Source: Hyposmocoma kahamanoa
Lineage: Eukaryota > Arthropoda > Insecta > Lepidoptera > Cosmopterigidae
Length of the DNA stretch: 64,000 nt
Assembly (NCBI RefSeq): GCF_003589595.1
Contig: NW_020656077.1
Span: 8,391,874-8,455,873, forward strand
Direction: 5' to 3'
Made by a program: the position numbers and the translations under genes. Below are positions 46,345 through 58,609 of the stretch, in pieces (within the stretch, counting starts at the first letter, position 1; every line of letters begins with the position of its first letter). The notes beneath the pieces are model-generated. The model saw only the letters and a list, made by a program, of their open reading frames with translations, searched no databases and was not told the DNA's origin.

Positions 46345-46500
46345 AACTGCAACAAGCACATGAAAAATGCGTAAGGTCCGCTGGTTTGTTCCGTGGCTGA
46401 GTTGGCATAGCGTCTAGCACGGCTTGCTGGGAGACGCTGGTTCGAATCCAGCCCGATCAAAGGATTTTTACTTAGTATGCGATCTTCCTATTTACTTATT
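46345..46500 (+). mobile_element. Family F SINE, tRNA-like part
   Basis: GTTCCGTGGCTGAGTTGGCA (A-box-like) and CTGGTTCGAATCCAGCCCG (B box). Its upstream head may be 45838-45900 (GCTGGTAGCTGTACAGGTAC), separated by a family I repeat. Confidence 0.72.
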
Positions 46501-46649
46501 TTTATTGGATAAGGTACAACAACAGATTACAGATCAGAGTATACATTAACAAAACTATTCTACATGAATGAATATAAACCTGCAATCCAATTATAGCTAT
46601 ACACAACACTTTAGTAAAAAAAAGTAGACATTTAATATTTAGTAGAAAT

Positions 46650-47110
46650 TATTTAAATAACTTAACAAATAAAAAAGAGAATAAAAAATATAAAAAACAT
46701 AAAAGCTTACGTAAAGAAATTGAGAATGTGGAATACAGAATAAAATGGGTATACGCACAGAACGTGTTGGCACCTTCATATATATCATCTGCAACAAGGT
46801 GGCATCTGCAAAACCGTTAGCAATCTTGTGGAGCATACATTAATCCGATATCTGTCGTCTTTTTTCAAGACTAATCATACCAAAACGTATTCTTTCGTTT
46901 CTTCCTCAAACCGTATTTAGAGCTCATTGTTCTCAGGAATCTTCGCTGCACCGATTCTATCCTATCTTTATGATTCTGGTAAGTCGGAGGCCAGACAAAT
47001 GAACAGTACTCTAAAATACTCCTTACCAACGAGTTGTGTACCTTAGACTACGATGTCATGTTTTGGAAGGGCTTGGCAACACGGAGGATATAGAACAGTA
47101 TTTTATTCGC
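46650..47110 (-). mobile_element. LINE (Jockey group) RT tail fragment
   Basis: Minus-strand pieces read RSILEYCSFVWPPTYQNHKD, RIESVQRRFLRTM, then LEKRRQISD (stop) CMLHKIANGFADATLLQMIY and KVPTRSVR. RSxLEYxxxVWxPxYxxHxxRIExVQRxF is a hallmark of the end of LINE RT. Stops and frameshifts show a decayed copy. Confidence 0.7.
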
Positions 47111-47114
47111 GCTT

Positions 47115-47595
47115 CTACATATGTGTTATTTAACGGGCTACATACTATTCAATCTGTCGCCTCAATTCATAAATTTTTTTTGTGTCCAAATTGCAAACAT
47201 TTTTTTAATGTGTTGTTATTTAAATATTTCTCTGTTTAAGTATTTTTAATACTTATTCCGTAGGTTCCATAATTTCTTTATAAGCCCGGTTGCATTGTAT
47301 ACTGTATCCGTTAGAAAGTCGCATCAGTCGTTAACAAGCCGGGCGAAATACGCGATCGTGTGTAAGGGCTTTATGCTTGTTTCGTGTGATAAATACGAGG
47401 GGATTTCGCTTTGCAGATAAGGTGGCGTGTTCTAAAGGGGCTCTCGTTTTTATACACGATGTGTCGCGCTACGACGGCCCCGCTCGGCGGGAATTTCGGA
47501 GACCTTTATCTCGAAACTATCGTGAAGCGGAATGGTTTTTCTGCCTTTTCGGTCAGTTGAGACGTAAAATAGTTGCTTTGTACTCGGAATAAATA
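47115..47595. other. Unassigned; GC-balanced frame at 47377-47592
   Basis: A 71-codon plus-strand frame (GFRFADKVACSKGALVFIHD, YDGPARREFRRPLSRNYREA) has balanced codons but no motif I know. It ends at the TA-flanked element. Confidence 0.25.
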
Positions 47596-48149
47596 CAGGG
47601 TGTCCCAAATATACCACGATACATGATCTGTATACCTATCAGAAAAAATAAATTACCTTGGTATAAGTCTTTTGGTTTTCGAGGGTACGAGAATTAATAG
47701 CTTTTTTCCCAATTTTTGATATTTCTCAGTAAAATCTTAGTTGCAGCGCCTGGAAAAACTATTCATAATACCCGAAAAATAAAAATAACAACCATCTGGA
47801 GCTAACCTTGTAAATAATAGCATCTTCTTCTTCTCAGTCGTTATCTTTGCTGCTGAAGGTCGTGTCCCCGTATGGTTTCAAGACTATAAGGACGATTTTC
47901 ATTCATCTGGTTTTGTCTTCGGCCTCTTTCAGGGCCGTTGTTATAGAGAGGGCAGCGATAGCCCGTGACGGCCAATAACAGCACATAACCCAACAAAAAG
48001 TATATATAGAGTTTTCCAAAAAAATAAATAGATAAAGCTAACATCTCGAAACCTAAAAGACTTTTACTAAGGTCAAATATTTTTTCTGGTAGGTATAGAG
48101 CTCATCTACCTACAGTGTCGCTCTGTCGTGGTATTTTTGGGACAACCTG
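47596..48149. mobile_element. TA-flanked element with long (~100 bp) inverted ends
   Basis: Left CAGGGTGTCCCAAATATACC ... TATACCTATCAGAAAAAATA. Right reads in reverse CAGGTTGTCCCAAAAATACC ... TATACCTACCAGAAAAAATA. TA on both sides. Interior includes an unrelated stretch at 47825-47960. Confidence 0.8.
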
Positions 48150-48784
48150 TATATTCGGAATGAAAAATTCACGTACCTTATAACGAATAGCCATCAAATT
48201 ACTTTGAAACTACGCTATCTATAACAGTTGATTAGAGATAAGACTCTGTAAACTTCACTGTAAGAGCGAAAACGTTTGACATATATACTTAATAGGAGCG
48301 AGTGCCTCATATTGGAACCGTTAATAGTGTAATTACCTCGCTGGTAACTCCAAATTAGCATCTAACGAGATCATTTGAGTTGAGTGAACTGTTGAGTGGT
48401 TAATGCTTAGCGCTATCATGAAATTATGATATGTTTCTTGTTGTTGTTTGATTTTCAATCGCATCACTAATATTAACATCTCTGTCAAAATCAAAATAAA
48501 TAGTCTTTTTTTTTTAAGTGAAATTTAATTGAGGCGGTGAAATTCGGCGAATAATTGGTCACAACACTATTACTTAAAAAATAAAATTGAGGACGCAGTT
48601 GTTTTGCTTCACGAAAATTGAAATTTGTTTTTAAAAACTCCTTACGTTAATAATTGTTTTTAAATTTTTATTGGATTGATATTCAAAAATTTTTTTGTGG
48701 ATTTTTTTGTCAAATACTCTTTTAGTTTGTTATAATTATGAATTCAAATATCGCGTGAGGTTAGGTTAATTAGGGACCTAGCAA

Positions 48785-49200
48785 GAGGTTTCGTTCTGTG
48801 GCTTAGTTGGCATACCATCTGCCACGGTTTGCTAGAAGACGTTGGTTCGCATCCAGCCAGATCAAAGGAATTTTTTGTACGTGTTCGATCTTTGTGTTAA
48901 TAATTTTAACAAAGTAGTGGAGTAATTGCACAAAAAATAATTGAATATCAATTCAATAAAAATTTAATTACAGTTAATAGCAACATTTCTAGCCAGGGCT
49001 GGTAGCTGTAACGATGACGAAATACTTTCATAGATTTCTCATAGATGGCGCTACGGCTAAAAAGTCGTTGAAAACCAAACACAAAGATCCGACAACAAGC
49101 ACATAGAAAAATCCTGAGATCCGCTGGTTCGTTCCGTGGCTTAGTAGGTGGAATCGAAAAAAGTTTTTCTAAATATTTGATCTTTGTATTAATAATTATG
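48785..49200 (+). mobile_element. Two family F SINE copies in tandem
   Basis: 48785-48990 has TTCTGTGGCTTAGTTGGCAT, ATCCAGCCAGATCAAAGG and AACAAAGTAGTGGAGTAATT. A second head starts at 48998 (GGGCTGGTAGCTGTAACGAT, TCATAGATGGCGCTACGG), reaches TTCGTTCCGTGGCTTAGTAG, then skips most of the tRNA part. Confidence 0.7.
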
Positions 49201-49829
49201 AAAAATGAATAATTGTTTGTTTATTGTTTCGTTGATTGCATACAAAGTTACATACTATCGTCTTCATTAGGTTTGAAATTAGGCCTGACGACTATAATAT
49301 CATTTATTCAAGATGTTGTCTACGAAATTAAAATAATTTATTTGGTATAGTGATGATATAGTAGTACTTTGGGAGAGCCCTCGAACTGTGATCACTAGGT
49401 CATCTGCATAACCCTGGGCGTCAATGTTCAGTTCAGCCAACCTATACAGGTCCTATGCTGATCCACAGCAAGAGTCCAAAGAAGAGGAGAAATTACTCCA
49501 CCTTGCGGGCAACCCCTTACTGTGGAGGCCACAGGAGGATAGACAGGCCTTTATAGTACAACTTGAAAAATGTAATGAATATATTTTATTCAATCTTGTA
49601 ATTATGACATTTGCAGACGCTAAAGAATTCTTTTTAACAATGATTTCGCCATTGTTCTTTAGTATATTATGACCAAAACAAATAAAAATTGGCAAATAAT
49701 GAAAACAATTTAACGTTAACATGTAATTATTACTACAGAGACTTTCGTATACTTGGATTATTCATATTTTTTTTCAATTTCAAAGTCCTTAACTTTACAC
49801 GGTTCGTATTGAAATATTTAACACTGAAG

Positions 49830-49854
49830 CATTGACTTTAATTGTAAGTCAATG
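49830..49854. mobile_element. 25-bp fused-tip remnant of family A with perfect 8-bp target duplication
   Basis: CATTGACTT joined to TAATTGTAAGTCAATG: both tips of family A with no interior. It is flanked by CACTGAAG at 49822-49829 and 49855-49862. Confidence 0.88.
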
Positions 49855-50429
49855 CACTGAAGTCTTAAATTGAAAGATATTACTAAAGGAAAACTGAAAT
49901 AAATGACTAAGCATTGCAATTCTTTGACTTTCGCCAGTTCCACGCGCAACGAAAGATAAAAAAACCCTTTTTTCTACTCCTGTTTATAATCTGTCAATAA
50001 TTTACCATATCTTAATCAATCAAAATTTTGTTGGCTGTGATTGCCGCTGAGTTGAAAAATTTTATTAAAGGTCTACGAAATTAAAATAATTTATTTGGTA
50101 TTTTCATCGTATTAGAATTTAAAGTCGGAAAAGGAATAAAAGGAATTATTCGAAAGTTTCAATTATGGTTCCCATTTAACAATTTCAAGTTAAACTGTCA
50201 CGTCGCCATTGACGATTACTGTGTTGCCCTTCAACTCCCTTCTGTTGCTAATAACTCGTCGTCATGTGTAAACTTAGAGAACAATGGCGAACTCCCATAT
50301 ACATTTTTGTTGACGTTATTTGTATGCGTCTGTTTATGAAAAATATGGGAAAATATAAAATTTAAATTGTTTTAAAAATTCGGTTTTAGGTTAACTATTC
50401 TGAGAATTTTTTTTTTTATAAAAAATAAG

Positions 50430-51345
50430 TGCGCATTTGAACTCCATCTCACCTGATGGAAAATGATGATGAGGCCGACGATGTAGCATACACACCTAAA
50501 TAATGCCTATTCACTCTCGCCTTGAAACGGTCCAAGTTAAAGCGTTCGGGGAGCAAGTCCGCATTTTATTCCACTCTTTAGCCTCTCGCCATATAAACTT
50601 GGAAGCGATACGCTTCGTGCGAATCCTGGGAATATCAACAACATAGGGGTGGACTCCCAACCCACGTCTAGTCCACCGATGATGGAAAGGGGTAGACGGC
50701 ATCAAATTATGCAATTCCATCGCACACTTTCCGTGATATATCTTGTAGAATACAAGGCTCTGCAGCTTCGCCTCTACTAATTTCGAGTCACATATAAGCC
50801 TCTTGGCACGCTGGTCGATGGAATCCAAGGTGGCCAGTTGGTACTTATTTAGTATCCATACACGACCGAATTGTGCTAGGTACAGCTGAAGCAACCCGTA
50901 ATGAAGTAACGCCTCACCTTGGAAAGGATGCAAACTTCCTGGCTGCATTTTTGGCCATGGATTCAATGTATCTGCCGAAGTTCAGATTGGACGACAGGTC
51001 CATTCCAATTGTCTGGAAACGGCCGGCTATCGGTATGGATACATCAGGAAAAGTCGGACTCAGGTGAAAGAGACTCCGTTTTGTGGAGAATAGACACGCC
51101 CGCTTTTTGGTAGTGTTAAATTTGACAAGATTGGCATCACCCCAATCGAAGACTATCTTAAACAAACTACCGCAGCAGAACGTGGTAAAGTAGGGACGCC
51201 AAAGTTTGATTCTACCGCTTTGGCAAGAGACCAAAAGACTTGCTGCCTGCTAGAAAAGAGGCAAGTTTGGCCCCTATGCGGCGCACTTGGTCGAACTTTG
51301 CCCTGCGTAGCACCCTTTTGCGCGTTTTGGCGGCCGTACTAAAAG
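50430..51345 (-). mobile_element. LINE (CR1/Jockey group) 3' end with internal deletion
   Basis: Minus-strand frames read, from the 5' side, RAKFDQVRRIGAKLASF (linker), then GDANLVKFNTTKKRACLFST, FPDVSIPIAGRFQTIGMDLS, then LDSIDQRAKRLICDSKLVEA, LVFYKIYHGKCAMELHNLMP and FIWREAKEWNKM. This is the RT tail and C-terminal domain of a LINE common in insects (N-KT-ACLFS, FYxxYHGxCxxEL, WN). The linker is joined straight to the late RT, so most of the RT core is deleted. The 3' UTR includes CACCTGATGG at 50449. Two related copies lie at 53095 and 60525. Confidence 0.75.
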
Positions 51346-51361
51346 TTTTCTTCATATTCAG

Positions 51362-51425
51362 ATAATGCAGTGGCACTGCAACTGTTATGGATTGGCGTGT
51401 CGTTTGCCACTAGGCGTACGGCTTG
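51362..51425 (+). repeat. Family H repeat, copy 8, short
   Basis: GTGGCACTGCAACTGTTATG and GATTGGCGTGTCGTTTGCCA. Confidence 0.5.
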
Positions 51426-51958
51426 TTCCCATCACGTGGTATTATAAAAAAAATGCGGACAACACTTTTACGCAATGAATTGTCGCTTTACTCCAGCATC
51501 AAAAATGGCAAACTGTATTTACAAAGAGCAATCCCAGGTTTGTCTTATTTTCTCAAGGGGAACGGCCTTACGTATGGTTGGTTATGTTCAATCAATTTCA
51601 CGATTTCAAGTACAATTACTTCACGTTTGAAATGAACGTGTATTTCAAATCACTTACTCGAAAATTTTAATGCGCTTTACTACTTTCAAGTATGATGCTC
51701 AAATGCAAGCTTAATGCTATGTGAATAGAAAAGCATTAATGGAAACTGTCATATAGTTATACCAGGATTATACGCTTACAGTATTTAGTGAAAACAGTTT
51801 TATGTGGTAGGGATTTCATTTGATTTACTTTATATTTCACGGTAACTGGTTTTAAGCTAGGAGTAGATTTTAAACTGTACCTATTTTGAGATTCAATTTC
51901 AGATTCATTTTTATGACTGTCTGTTCTATCTATGTTTATTAAATCACTATATCTTTTT

Positions 51959-52516
51959 ATCATCATCATATCAGGTGGAAGATGTTCACTGCTGATTGTA
52001 GGCGTTCCCTAAAAATTTCCAGACTAGTCGATCGGACGCGGCGTGCATCCATCGGTTACCAGGTCGTCTGTGCATCTAGTAGGGAGCTGTACCACTGAAC
52101 GCCTTCCGGTTCGTGATCTCCATTCGAGATTTCATTTCCTCAACGGCCGTCAGTTCTACGAGGCATGTGCTCTGCCCACCGCCACTTCAACATGCTAATT
52201 CTTTGAGCTATGTGGGTAACTTTCGTTCATCTACGGATCTCCTCATTTCTATTCGATCACGTTGAGAAATGCCGAGCATTGTTCGCTCCATAGCTCGTTG
52301 AGTGAGTTCCTTTTTTATGAGGTCCATACTAAGTGACCACGTCTCAGAGCTGTAGGTCATCACTGGCAACACACACTGCTCGGAGACTTTTGTCTTCAAG
52401 GACTTGCAATAGCAAATGAGAAGACGTCCCGGGATTTCCCGAAAGCTGCCCAACGGAGTCGGATTCGACCTCGTTTGTTCAAGGAAGACATACTTGTCAA
52501 CAACTTCTTCAACCAT
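51959..52516 (-). mobile_element. RTE-type LINE, RT C-terminal part and 3' tail with ATG repeats
   Basis: Minus-strand frame includes SLKTKVSEQCVLPVMTYSSE, TWSLSMDLIKKELTQRAMER and MLGISQRDRIE. The signature CVLPV-TYxxETW and QRAMERxMLG is diagnostic for RTE LINEs. Frameshifted downstream sequence still contains RWAEHMPRR-like and AVNIFHLI-like matches. The element ends with ATGATGATG (TCATCATCAT at about 51959), the usual RTE tail. Several frameshifts; dead copy. Confidence 0.8.
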
Positions 52517-52690
52517 ATTTTTTACAGTTTATAAATCTATATGCACGAAAATGTTTATTTTCTGACCACAATATAGGACATATAGGATACCGACGGTCCC
52601 ACCGAATAAACGTGTACAGGAAAAACTGCAACATTACAGGAGCTATTAAATTAAAAACTGAAAAAATATTAGTACTCATTTGTAATTGGC

Positions 52691-53683
52691 AGTGATCGGA
52701 ATAGGTACTTTTTTACCTAAACATCGAGGAACATAGATAGCGAATGGAGGCTGTCTTACGAAAATATTTTTTAGGTCCTAGATCTTAATCTCCCTGGATA
52801 TCGCTGACTCGCTCCGATGATTCCCTACCTAGTCTGTGGCAAGTGAATAATCTCACTGTAGTTGTTAGCCAGAAGCCATTGTTAAATTCTCTTTGTTCTT
52901 CCTAAGACATAAAAATCCAAGTGAGAAAATTAAAACGTATACTCAGAAATGCAGAGTCCATGTGATAGTTTTCGGATCCCGAAAGAATGTACAGAAATCA
53001 ACAGTATGTTTGAAATACACATCCTAATAATTCTAATTCTGTGTATTAAGTACGATTTTTTTGTCAGATTTTCCTAAATATTCCTAATTTTTTTTTATAC
53101 AAATGTAACTGCGCATTTGACACCATCATAATACCTATTCACTCTCGCCTTGAAAAGGTCCAAGTTACAACGTTCAGGGAACAAGTTTGCAGGCAGGGAA
53201 TTCCACTCCATAACCGTTCGCCATATGAATATGGAAGCGTAACGCTACGTGCGAATCTTTGGAATATCGACAATATAGTGGTGGAATCCAAGCCTACGTC
53301 TACCCCCCTTCGATGATGGAAAAAGGAAGGCGGAATTAAATTGGGTAATTCCATCGCATACTCTCCGAACACATCCAGTAAAATACCCACAAGCAGTCAA
53401 CTTTACGGCGGTGTTCAAGGCTCTGTAGCTTCGCCTCTACTAATTCCGAGTCACCTATAAGCCTCTTGACACGCTTATCTAATGAATCCATTACCAATAT
53501 TGAATTGGTGTTGCAACAGTTCGTCGCAAAGTTAAGATAAATATAGTCTACCTACCTATCCCAAATTTTAAAGTATTTAAGAGATTTCCCGAATCTCGAA
53601 AAGATCTAGAACTTAAAAAATATTGTCGTAAGGCAGTCTCCACTTTCTGTCTCTGTTCCTCGAAAAAACCTATTCCGATCACT
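52691..53683. mobile_element. Element with ~105-bp inverted ends, containing a LINE fragment
   Basis: Left arm AGTGATCGGAATAGGTACTT ... CTTACGAAAATATTTTTTAG; right arm CTAGAACTTAAAAAATATTG ... CCTATTCCGATCACT. The LINE copy 53090-53505 lies between. No clear target duplication. Confidence 0.7.
53090..53505 (-). mobile_element. LINE 3' end, second copy of the same family
   Basis: Shares with 50500-50830 the run TATTCACTCTCGCCTTGAAA, the minus-strand motifs AMELPNLIP and TWTFSRRE, and the sequence around GCCTCTACTAATT. It has a small insertion at about 53390 and frameshifts. It sits inside a larger inverted-repeat element (52691-53683). Confidence 0.7.
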
Positions 53684-55539
53684 CCCGGGGCCTTACCATG
53701 ATCTCTTATTACAGTTCAGTATCGGTTCGTCACGACAAATAAACGGGATGGTGATATGCATTTCATGTAAGGCTGTCTCACAACTATTCGTTTTAGGTCT
53801 AAACTAAATCGTAATAAGAGTTCGTGGTAAGTCCCCTGATTGGATATACTTAAATACAAAGTATGACCAAGTTAAAGATAAAAAGCATTATGTCTTATAT
53901 TAAAATATGAAACACGAAAATATTGATAGTTTATCAGAAATTAATAAAAAACCCTTTTGAGTTTTTTATTCCAGTAAAAATTACTTTGGCGAAAATTCGC
54001 TTGTGGTGTTTACACTATTATTCGCGGGAAAAGTTATATATTTACTTTAAAATGTAACATAATATTACACTGTTTTAGTATGGATATATGATTTGTCAAT
54101 GCGTATATTATATAGTTACAAATGGTTACTCTAGTAATCGGTCATACATTTTAAAAGTGCAAAAATGCATTACAATTTTAAATATTTCCACAAACAATAT
54201 TACAAAGTTAGTTTGTTACTAACATGCAAGAGTCGATTTGATTCGAAGAGATTGTTGATTTTATTTTCCGTAGAATAAAAATCGGAGTATCGATTAATTA
54301 TAAAATTAATTGGAAAATAAATGAAAAACGAACATCCTCAGTTTTACTACATATGTTTTTTTAAGTGATTGATTCAACATTTTCAGTAATATACGGAATC
54401 AACCAAAGCCATATGAGGTTGCATAGATTCGTAACGATATGCGAAACTTAAAATTACCTTTTTTAACGGGTTATTGAACTCGGAATATATAGCCGATTTA
54501 TAAATGTATGCAAATTTTTGAACTAAACTCCAAAACTAATTTTTCACTTATTTCACGAGGCAACATTACGCGTGGTCTACATGTGTTTGGATGTTTTTAT
54601 TGAATCAACTTCTCATGCTTCAAATCTGTTTTCATCTATTCATTGCGAATTGTACGATCGCCCCTAGCTGATTACGATTTTCGGCATCCCCTTGCGGCCT
54701 CTTCCCCAGATTTGCTGGTTTTAACGTATTCTAAGAAAGGAGCAGAAATAGGCTGCATTGCGTCCACATATCTCAGTCCCCATCTGGCATTTGTCGCTTG
54801 AGGCCTCGAGGCCCGGAAAGAGTTCGCAAATTTTAAAAATAATACCTCAATTGTTTTGGCATTGCCGGTTAATTGCTCGTAAATATTAAGTCATCTTTTT
54901 GTGATAAGACGCAGATTTCTTGATAAATGTTTTCTTCACCAAATTATTTTCAGAAATAAACGCTTTCAGCGGCTCCAAAACTGACTCCACATTAAGTTCT
55001 TTTCTTCATTCCTTTAATTTTATCAATGTATTCCTCATTTTCAATTCACTATACGAAAAAAATATGGGCACCTTTGCCCCTGTGAGCGGGGAGCTACGGA
55101 ACGCCTCCCTTCATGAGATATATGAGAAAGTAAATTTTATATAAGAATCTAGCACGTATAATCTGATTTGAAAACAAGTTTGGAAACGCAAACAAATTCG
55201 CTTCTGCCAGTCGTCGGCTACTGCCGCGCCACTCTCGCCAATGTAACATACATCTGTGTTCTTAAATACCCAAATATTACAATAAATTAAAAAAATAACG
55301 CAAAATAATTTTCATAAAAAAATATGGAGAGTTCGATAGAGAATTTCTAAAATTTTACTGAGACAACCCAAACGCCGTGCGTTCCTAACCTGCGAAACCT
55401 TTTTCTATCATTTATTTTCGAATACTTCATTAATTTTTATTAACAAAACTATGAGTTTCCGTTAGTTAATATTTTAGGATTAAACTACTAAATAAGGAGT
55501 CTATTCACCATATCATTTCAATTCTCAAATCGTGTTGGT
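53684..55539. other. AT-rich intron sequence, nothing recognised
   Basis: No exon or repeat could be supported. Confidence 0.5.
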
Positions 55540-55873
55540 ATTTTAAAGTTGACCCCGGTATGTCGAGGACGTCGATCTTCATTTCTTGATAAAGCTCACG
55601 AAGAAACTTATAACGCGTATCTATATGTTTCGTCTTCTAGTGAAACACTACATCCGTTATGAGCTAGATTGCATTCTGGTTGTCGACATAAAGTATAGGA
55701 GTGGCAGCTTCTCCACGCGCTTCCTTGTAGAGACGGGTGAGCCATATAACTGTCTGTACAGCAAGTCTGGCCGCCACAAACTCCACCTCAGTCGTTGACA
55801 GAGTCACAAATCTTTGTGTTTTCGATGACCACGACACCCACCAACCAATTATCGAGTCCACGTAACTTTCCAA
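55540..55873 (-). mobile_element. Ty1/copia retrotransposon fragment, RNase H domain
   Basis: Minus-strand frame includes GWWVSWSSKTQRFVTLSTTE, VEFVAARLAVQTVIWLTRLY and ILYVDNQNAI; after one stop it continues VFH-KTKHIDTRYKFLREL. WSSKxQxxVxLSTTExEF, YVDNQxAI and HxxTKHIDxRYxFxRE define the copia RNase H C-terminal part. No LTR was recognised nearby. Dead fragment. Confidence 0.82.
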
Positions 55874-56111
55874 TATTAAAGCGATCCATTTTTTGGATGC
55901 TCAAATTGTTACTAATGACCAAGATATGTCTTGGTCATTAAAAAACATATTTCCTATAACCTAATTAAACCAATAGCATTTTCACTCAAACTTGTACCTA
56001 TTGACATTCATCATTTAAAGTTACGTCACAACACAAAAACGTGATCAGAAACATGATCTGATGGCCAGGTCAATCATAGAGATTCCAACACAGATAATAA
56101 ATAAATAAATA

Positions 56112-56308
56112 TAAATAACGCACACACTCAACATAGTCCCGCACTAGAGAAACCCTGTGTCGCGGGTGCCATGGGCACACACATAGACAAATTATACCCA
56201 AACTCACGAGAGAAACTAATGTAGGCCATACACTTATTTCTCCCAGCCCGGCGGCAATTGAATCCGGGACCTTTGCGGGACTGCCAAGTCCAGCATGGCA
56301 AGCGTATA
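56112..56308 (-). mobile_element. Family B SINE, copy 7
   Basis: Reverse copy, AATAACGCACACACTCAACA ... GGCAATTGAATCCGGGACC ... GCATGGCAAGCG. Confidence 0.82.
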
Positions 56309-56905
56309 AGTTGTAACTTCAAATGTAAATGAAGTTGAGTTAACTCCAATAATCCTCCAAGTCTTTCGAAAATATTTAAAGAACAGTCCCAATTTTCTGC
56401 CACGTCCACTGAAATTTCACATTTTCTAGTCATGCCCACCGTTATCTGGACCAGTATAATTCTTAAAAAAGACATTAAGCCTGAAATTACGATGCTTTGG
56501 TGAAATCAGCATAAAAAAGTCAAAGGCTTGAAATTCATCGAGTTTTAAAATTTCTTTTACAAACTTGTGACAATCGATGCCACAGTTTTTATTCAATTAA
56601 CTGTGGTCATGTCCGTTTAACTAAATATTTGTGAATATTTTTGTCTTGAAAAACGTAGTCTGCCTGTCGCAGCATATAAAAATTTTCACTTTAAAATGTT
56701 TATTTCAGGTAGTATTCCACTTGTCGTTGGTTTTAAGCACCTACGTACGTAATGCAAAATATACAATGATTTATTGATATTCTATAAATGTATATGTTTA
56801 CGGCAATGTGTATAATTTAGTAAAAGTATAGAATATTATTCTAATTAATTATTATAACGTACAATTGATTTACTGGCAAACAATGGGTTTTTATATGGTA
56901 CCAAG

Positions 56906-57271
56906 CTTAGAATAATAACGCATAGAATGATAGTTTCATATCAAACGAACTGTCACAAGTGAGGCAAAAATCAAATTCATGTAGGCTAGTTTTAGTAGTA
57001 GGTTAATTTTCGGTTTTAGTGAATATTTATATAAAAATGCAAGTTGAAACGCGTTACTTCCTTGTGGAATGTGATGTTAGTATCGATTTTATGTTTGTCT
57101 GACGTATTTTTACACTCATTTACCGTACATTTTTAGTTAAAATTCTGTAGCTGTTCGCGGTGCAAGTTGACCTTGAGCACTGACGGCCCGCCTGCTCGTG
57201 TAGGCCCTTTTGGCGCGCTTCAATTTGCCTCAGCGTGTGCGGACTAGGTTTCTATGCGTTATTATTCTAAG
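56906..57271. mobile_element. 366-bp inverted-repeat element with perfect 8-bp target duplication
   Basis: Tips are 22-bp perfect inverted repeats beginning CTTAGAATAATAACGCATAG. Flanked by GTACCAAG at 56898-56905 and 57272-57279. A GC-rich part (57160-57240) lies near the right end. No coding; hAT-like by duplication length. Confidence 0.87.
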
Positions 57272-57294
57272 GTACCAAGTGTCAGAACCAACAA

Positions 57295-57545
57295 AACAAC
57301 ATAAGCGACACGCCCGTTCATTGTAGCTGCAGTGCCAGCGCACAACCGCTGTGCTTGTCTCTCTGAGACATAAGATGACAAGTCCCATACACCTGCAATT
57401 TCAGCAGCATCCTTAACTTTCAAAATCGGAACGCAGTAATGCTCACATTACAGCTTGGCGGCGGAAATAGGTAAGGTGGCAGTACTTCCCTGTACGTAGT
57501 GTAGGAACTCTTCACAAGGAGCTATACTGCTGCTTGTAAATTTGT
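57295..57545 (-). repeat. Family H repeat, copy 9
   Basis: CGACACGCCCGTTCATTGTA, CTCTGAGACATAAGATGACA, AATCGGAACGCAGTAATGCT, GGAAATAGGTAAGGTGGCAG. Confidence 0.65.
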
Positions 57546-58196
57546 GTAACTGCGATGTTATATATTCCGTACGAAATAGGTACACAAATGTCTAGATCAT
57601 CGTGTTTAAAGACTTATCTTTACGTACGTGACGTTTTAATCTGAGATATTACCGCATTTAAATTCTACAAGTGCTGCAATAATTCCTGAAAAAGTTTTGT
57701 GGGTAATATAACGCCTATGATACTGGATACCTTACATTACCGGCACGCTGTGATGGCCGTTTTGACAGAATATAACAATAGTGAGGTCAAATATCAATTA
57801 TTTATCGAAACTCAATGTAATGAAATCGTGTCGCGTCTAAAAGTTTTTAGATTTATGACTAGTAATGCAAGGGGTAACTGATTAAAAAGTTTTAATAAAA
57901 CGAAAATAAAAATGTTTACTTAATATATCGAAAATTCGAAACTGCCTTGTTTTACATTGAGCTTTGACGCAGTTTGCCGGAGGTAGAAGTTGTGCTGGAC
58001 AGCGAGCCTGTACGTGACGCTTAACATTTCAGTTTTAAACATTTTGAATTTCGTAAAATAAATTTTACAACACGTCATCACTGACAACAATGTACAACTA
58101 TGACCCCTATAATGCATTCACTGAAGATTGATACACATGTAATGTGATTTAAAAACCAAATAACTAATTTACACGAATTGTGTTTGTCGGCAACTT

Positions 58197-58601
58197 GTGG
58201 AGCCAAAGAAGAATGGCGACAGCTGCCCCAGTAATGACGAAAAGCCGTTCATGGACTTTGTTAGTATAATTTTGCGTTTTAGTTTGTGCGTAGTTATCAA
58301 TATATTAAGGTATTTTAAAATTGACACTTTAGAGAGTAGACGCTCTTCGCACAGCTTTGCTGTGTTATATAAATTGGTTAACTCTGTGTGGGATGCTAGT
58401 GAATTGTTAGACAGGGTTGGGATTGTGATTGGAAGATACCGCACACAAAAACTTTTTTGTGTGCCACTAACAACATACAACGTGTCGTACAATGATCCAT
58501 TGTTTCGTATGTGCATAAATTATAATAAGGTTAGTACTGAGGTAGATATATTCCACCAATCTTTAGAATCATTTACATCGTCTATGAGGCCTCAAAACTA
58601 G
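58197..58601 (+). mobile_element. LINE (Jockey/CR1 group) C-terminal domain remnant
   Basis: An open frame of 134 codons includes TLESRRSSHSFAVLYKLVNS, ASELLDRVGI and NDPLFRMCINYNKVSTEVDI. The pattern L-SRR--H--LYK, ELL--IG, then PL-RMC--YN----DIF is the ordinary C-terminal tail of Jockey/CR1-type LINE reverse transcriptases. The frame is still open, so this copy is fairly young, but the RT core is absent. It ends with TAG followed by a T-rich stretch. Confidence 0.65.
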
Positions 58602-58609
58602 GTCCAAGA

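Noticed and set aside
46391..46460. Possible tRNA gene
   Set aside because: Repeated at several places with a shared non-tRNA body; a SINE head.
47377..47592. 71-codon balanced frame as an exon
   Set aside because: No motif, no convincing splice sites in frame; left as unassigned.
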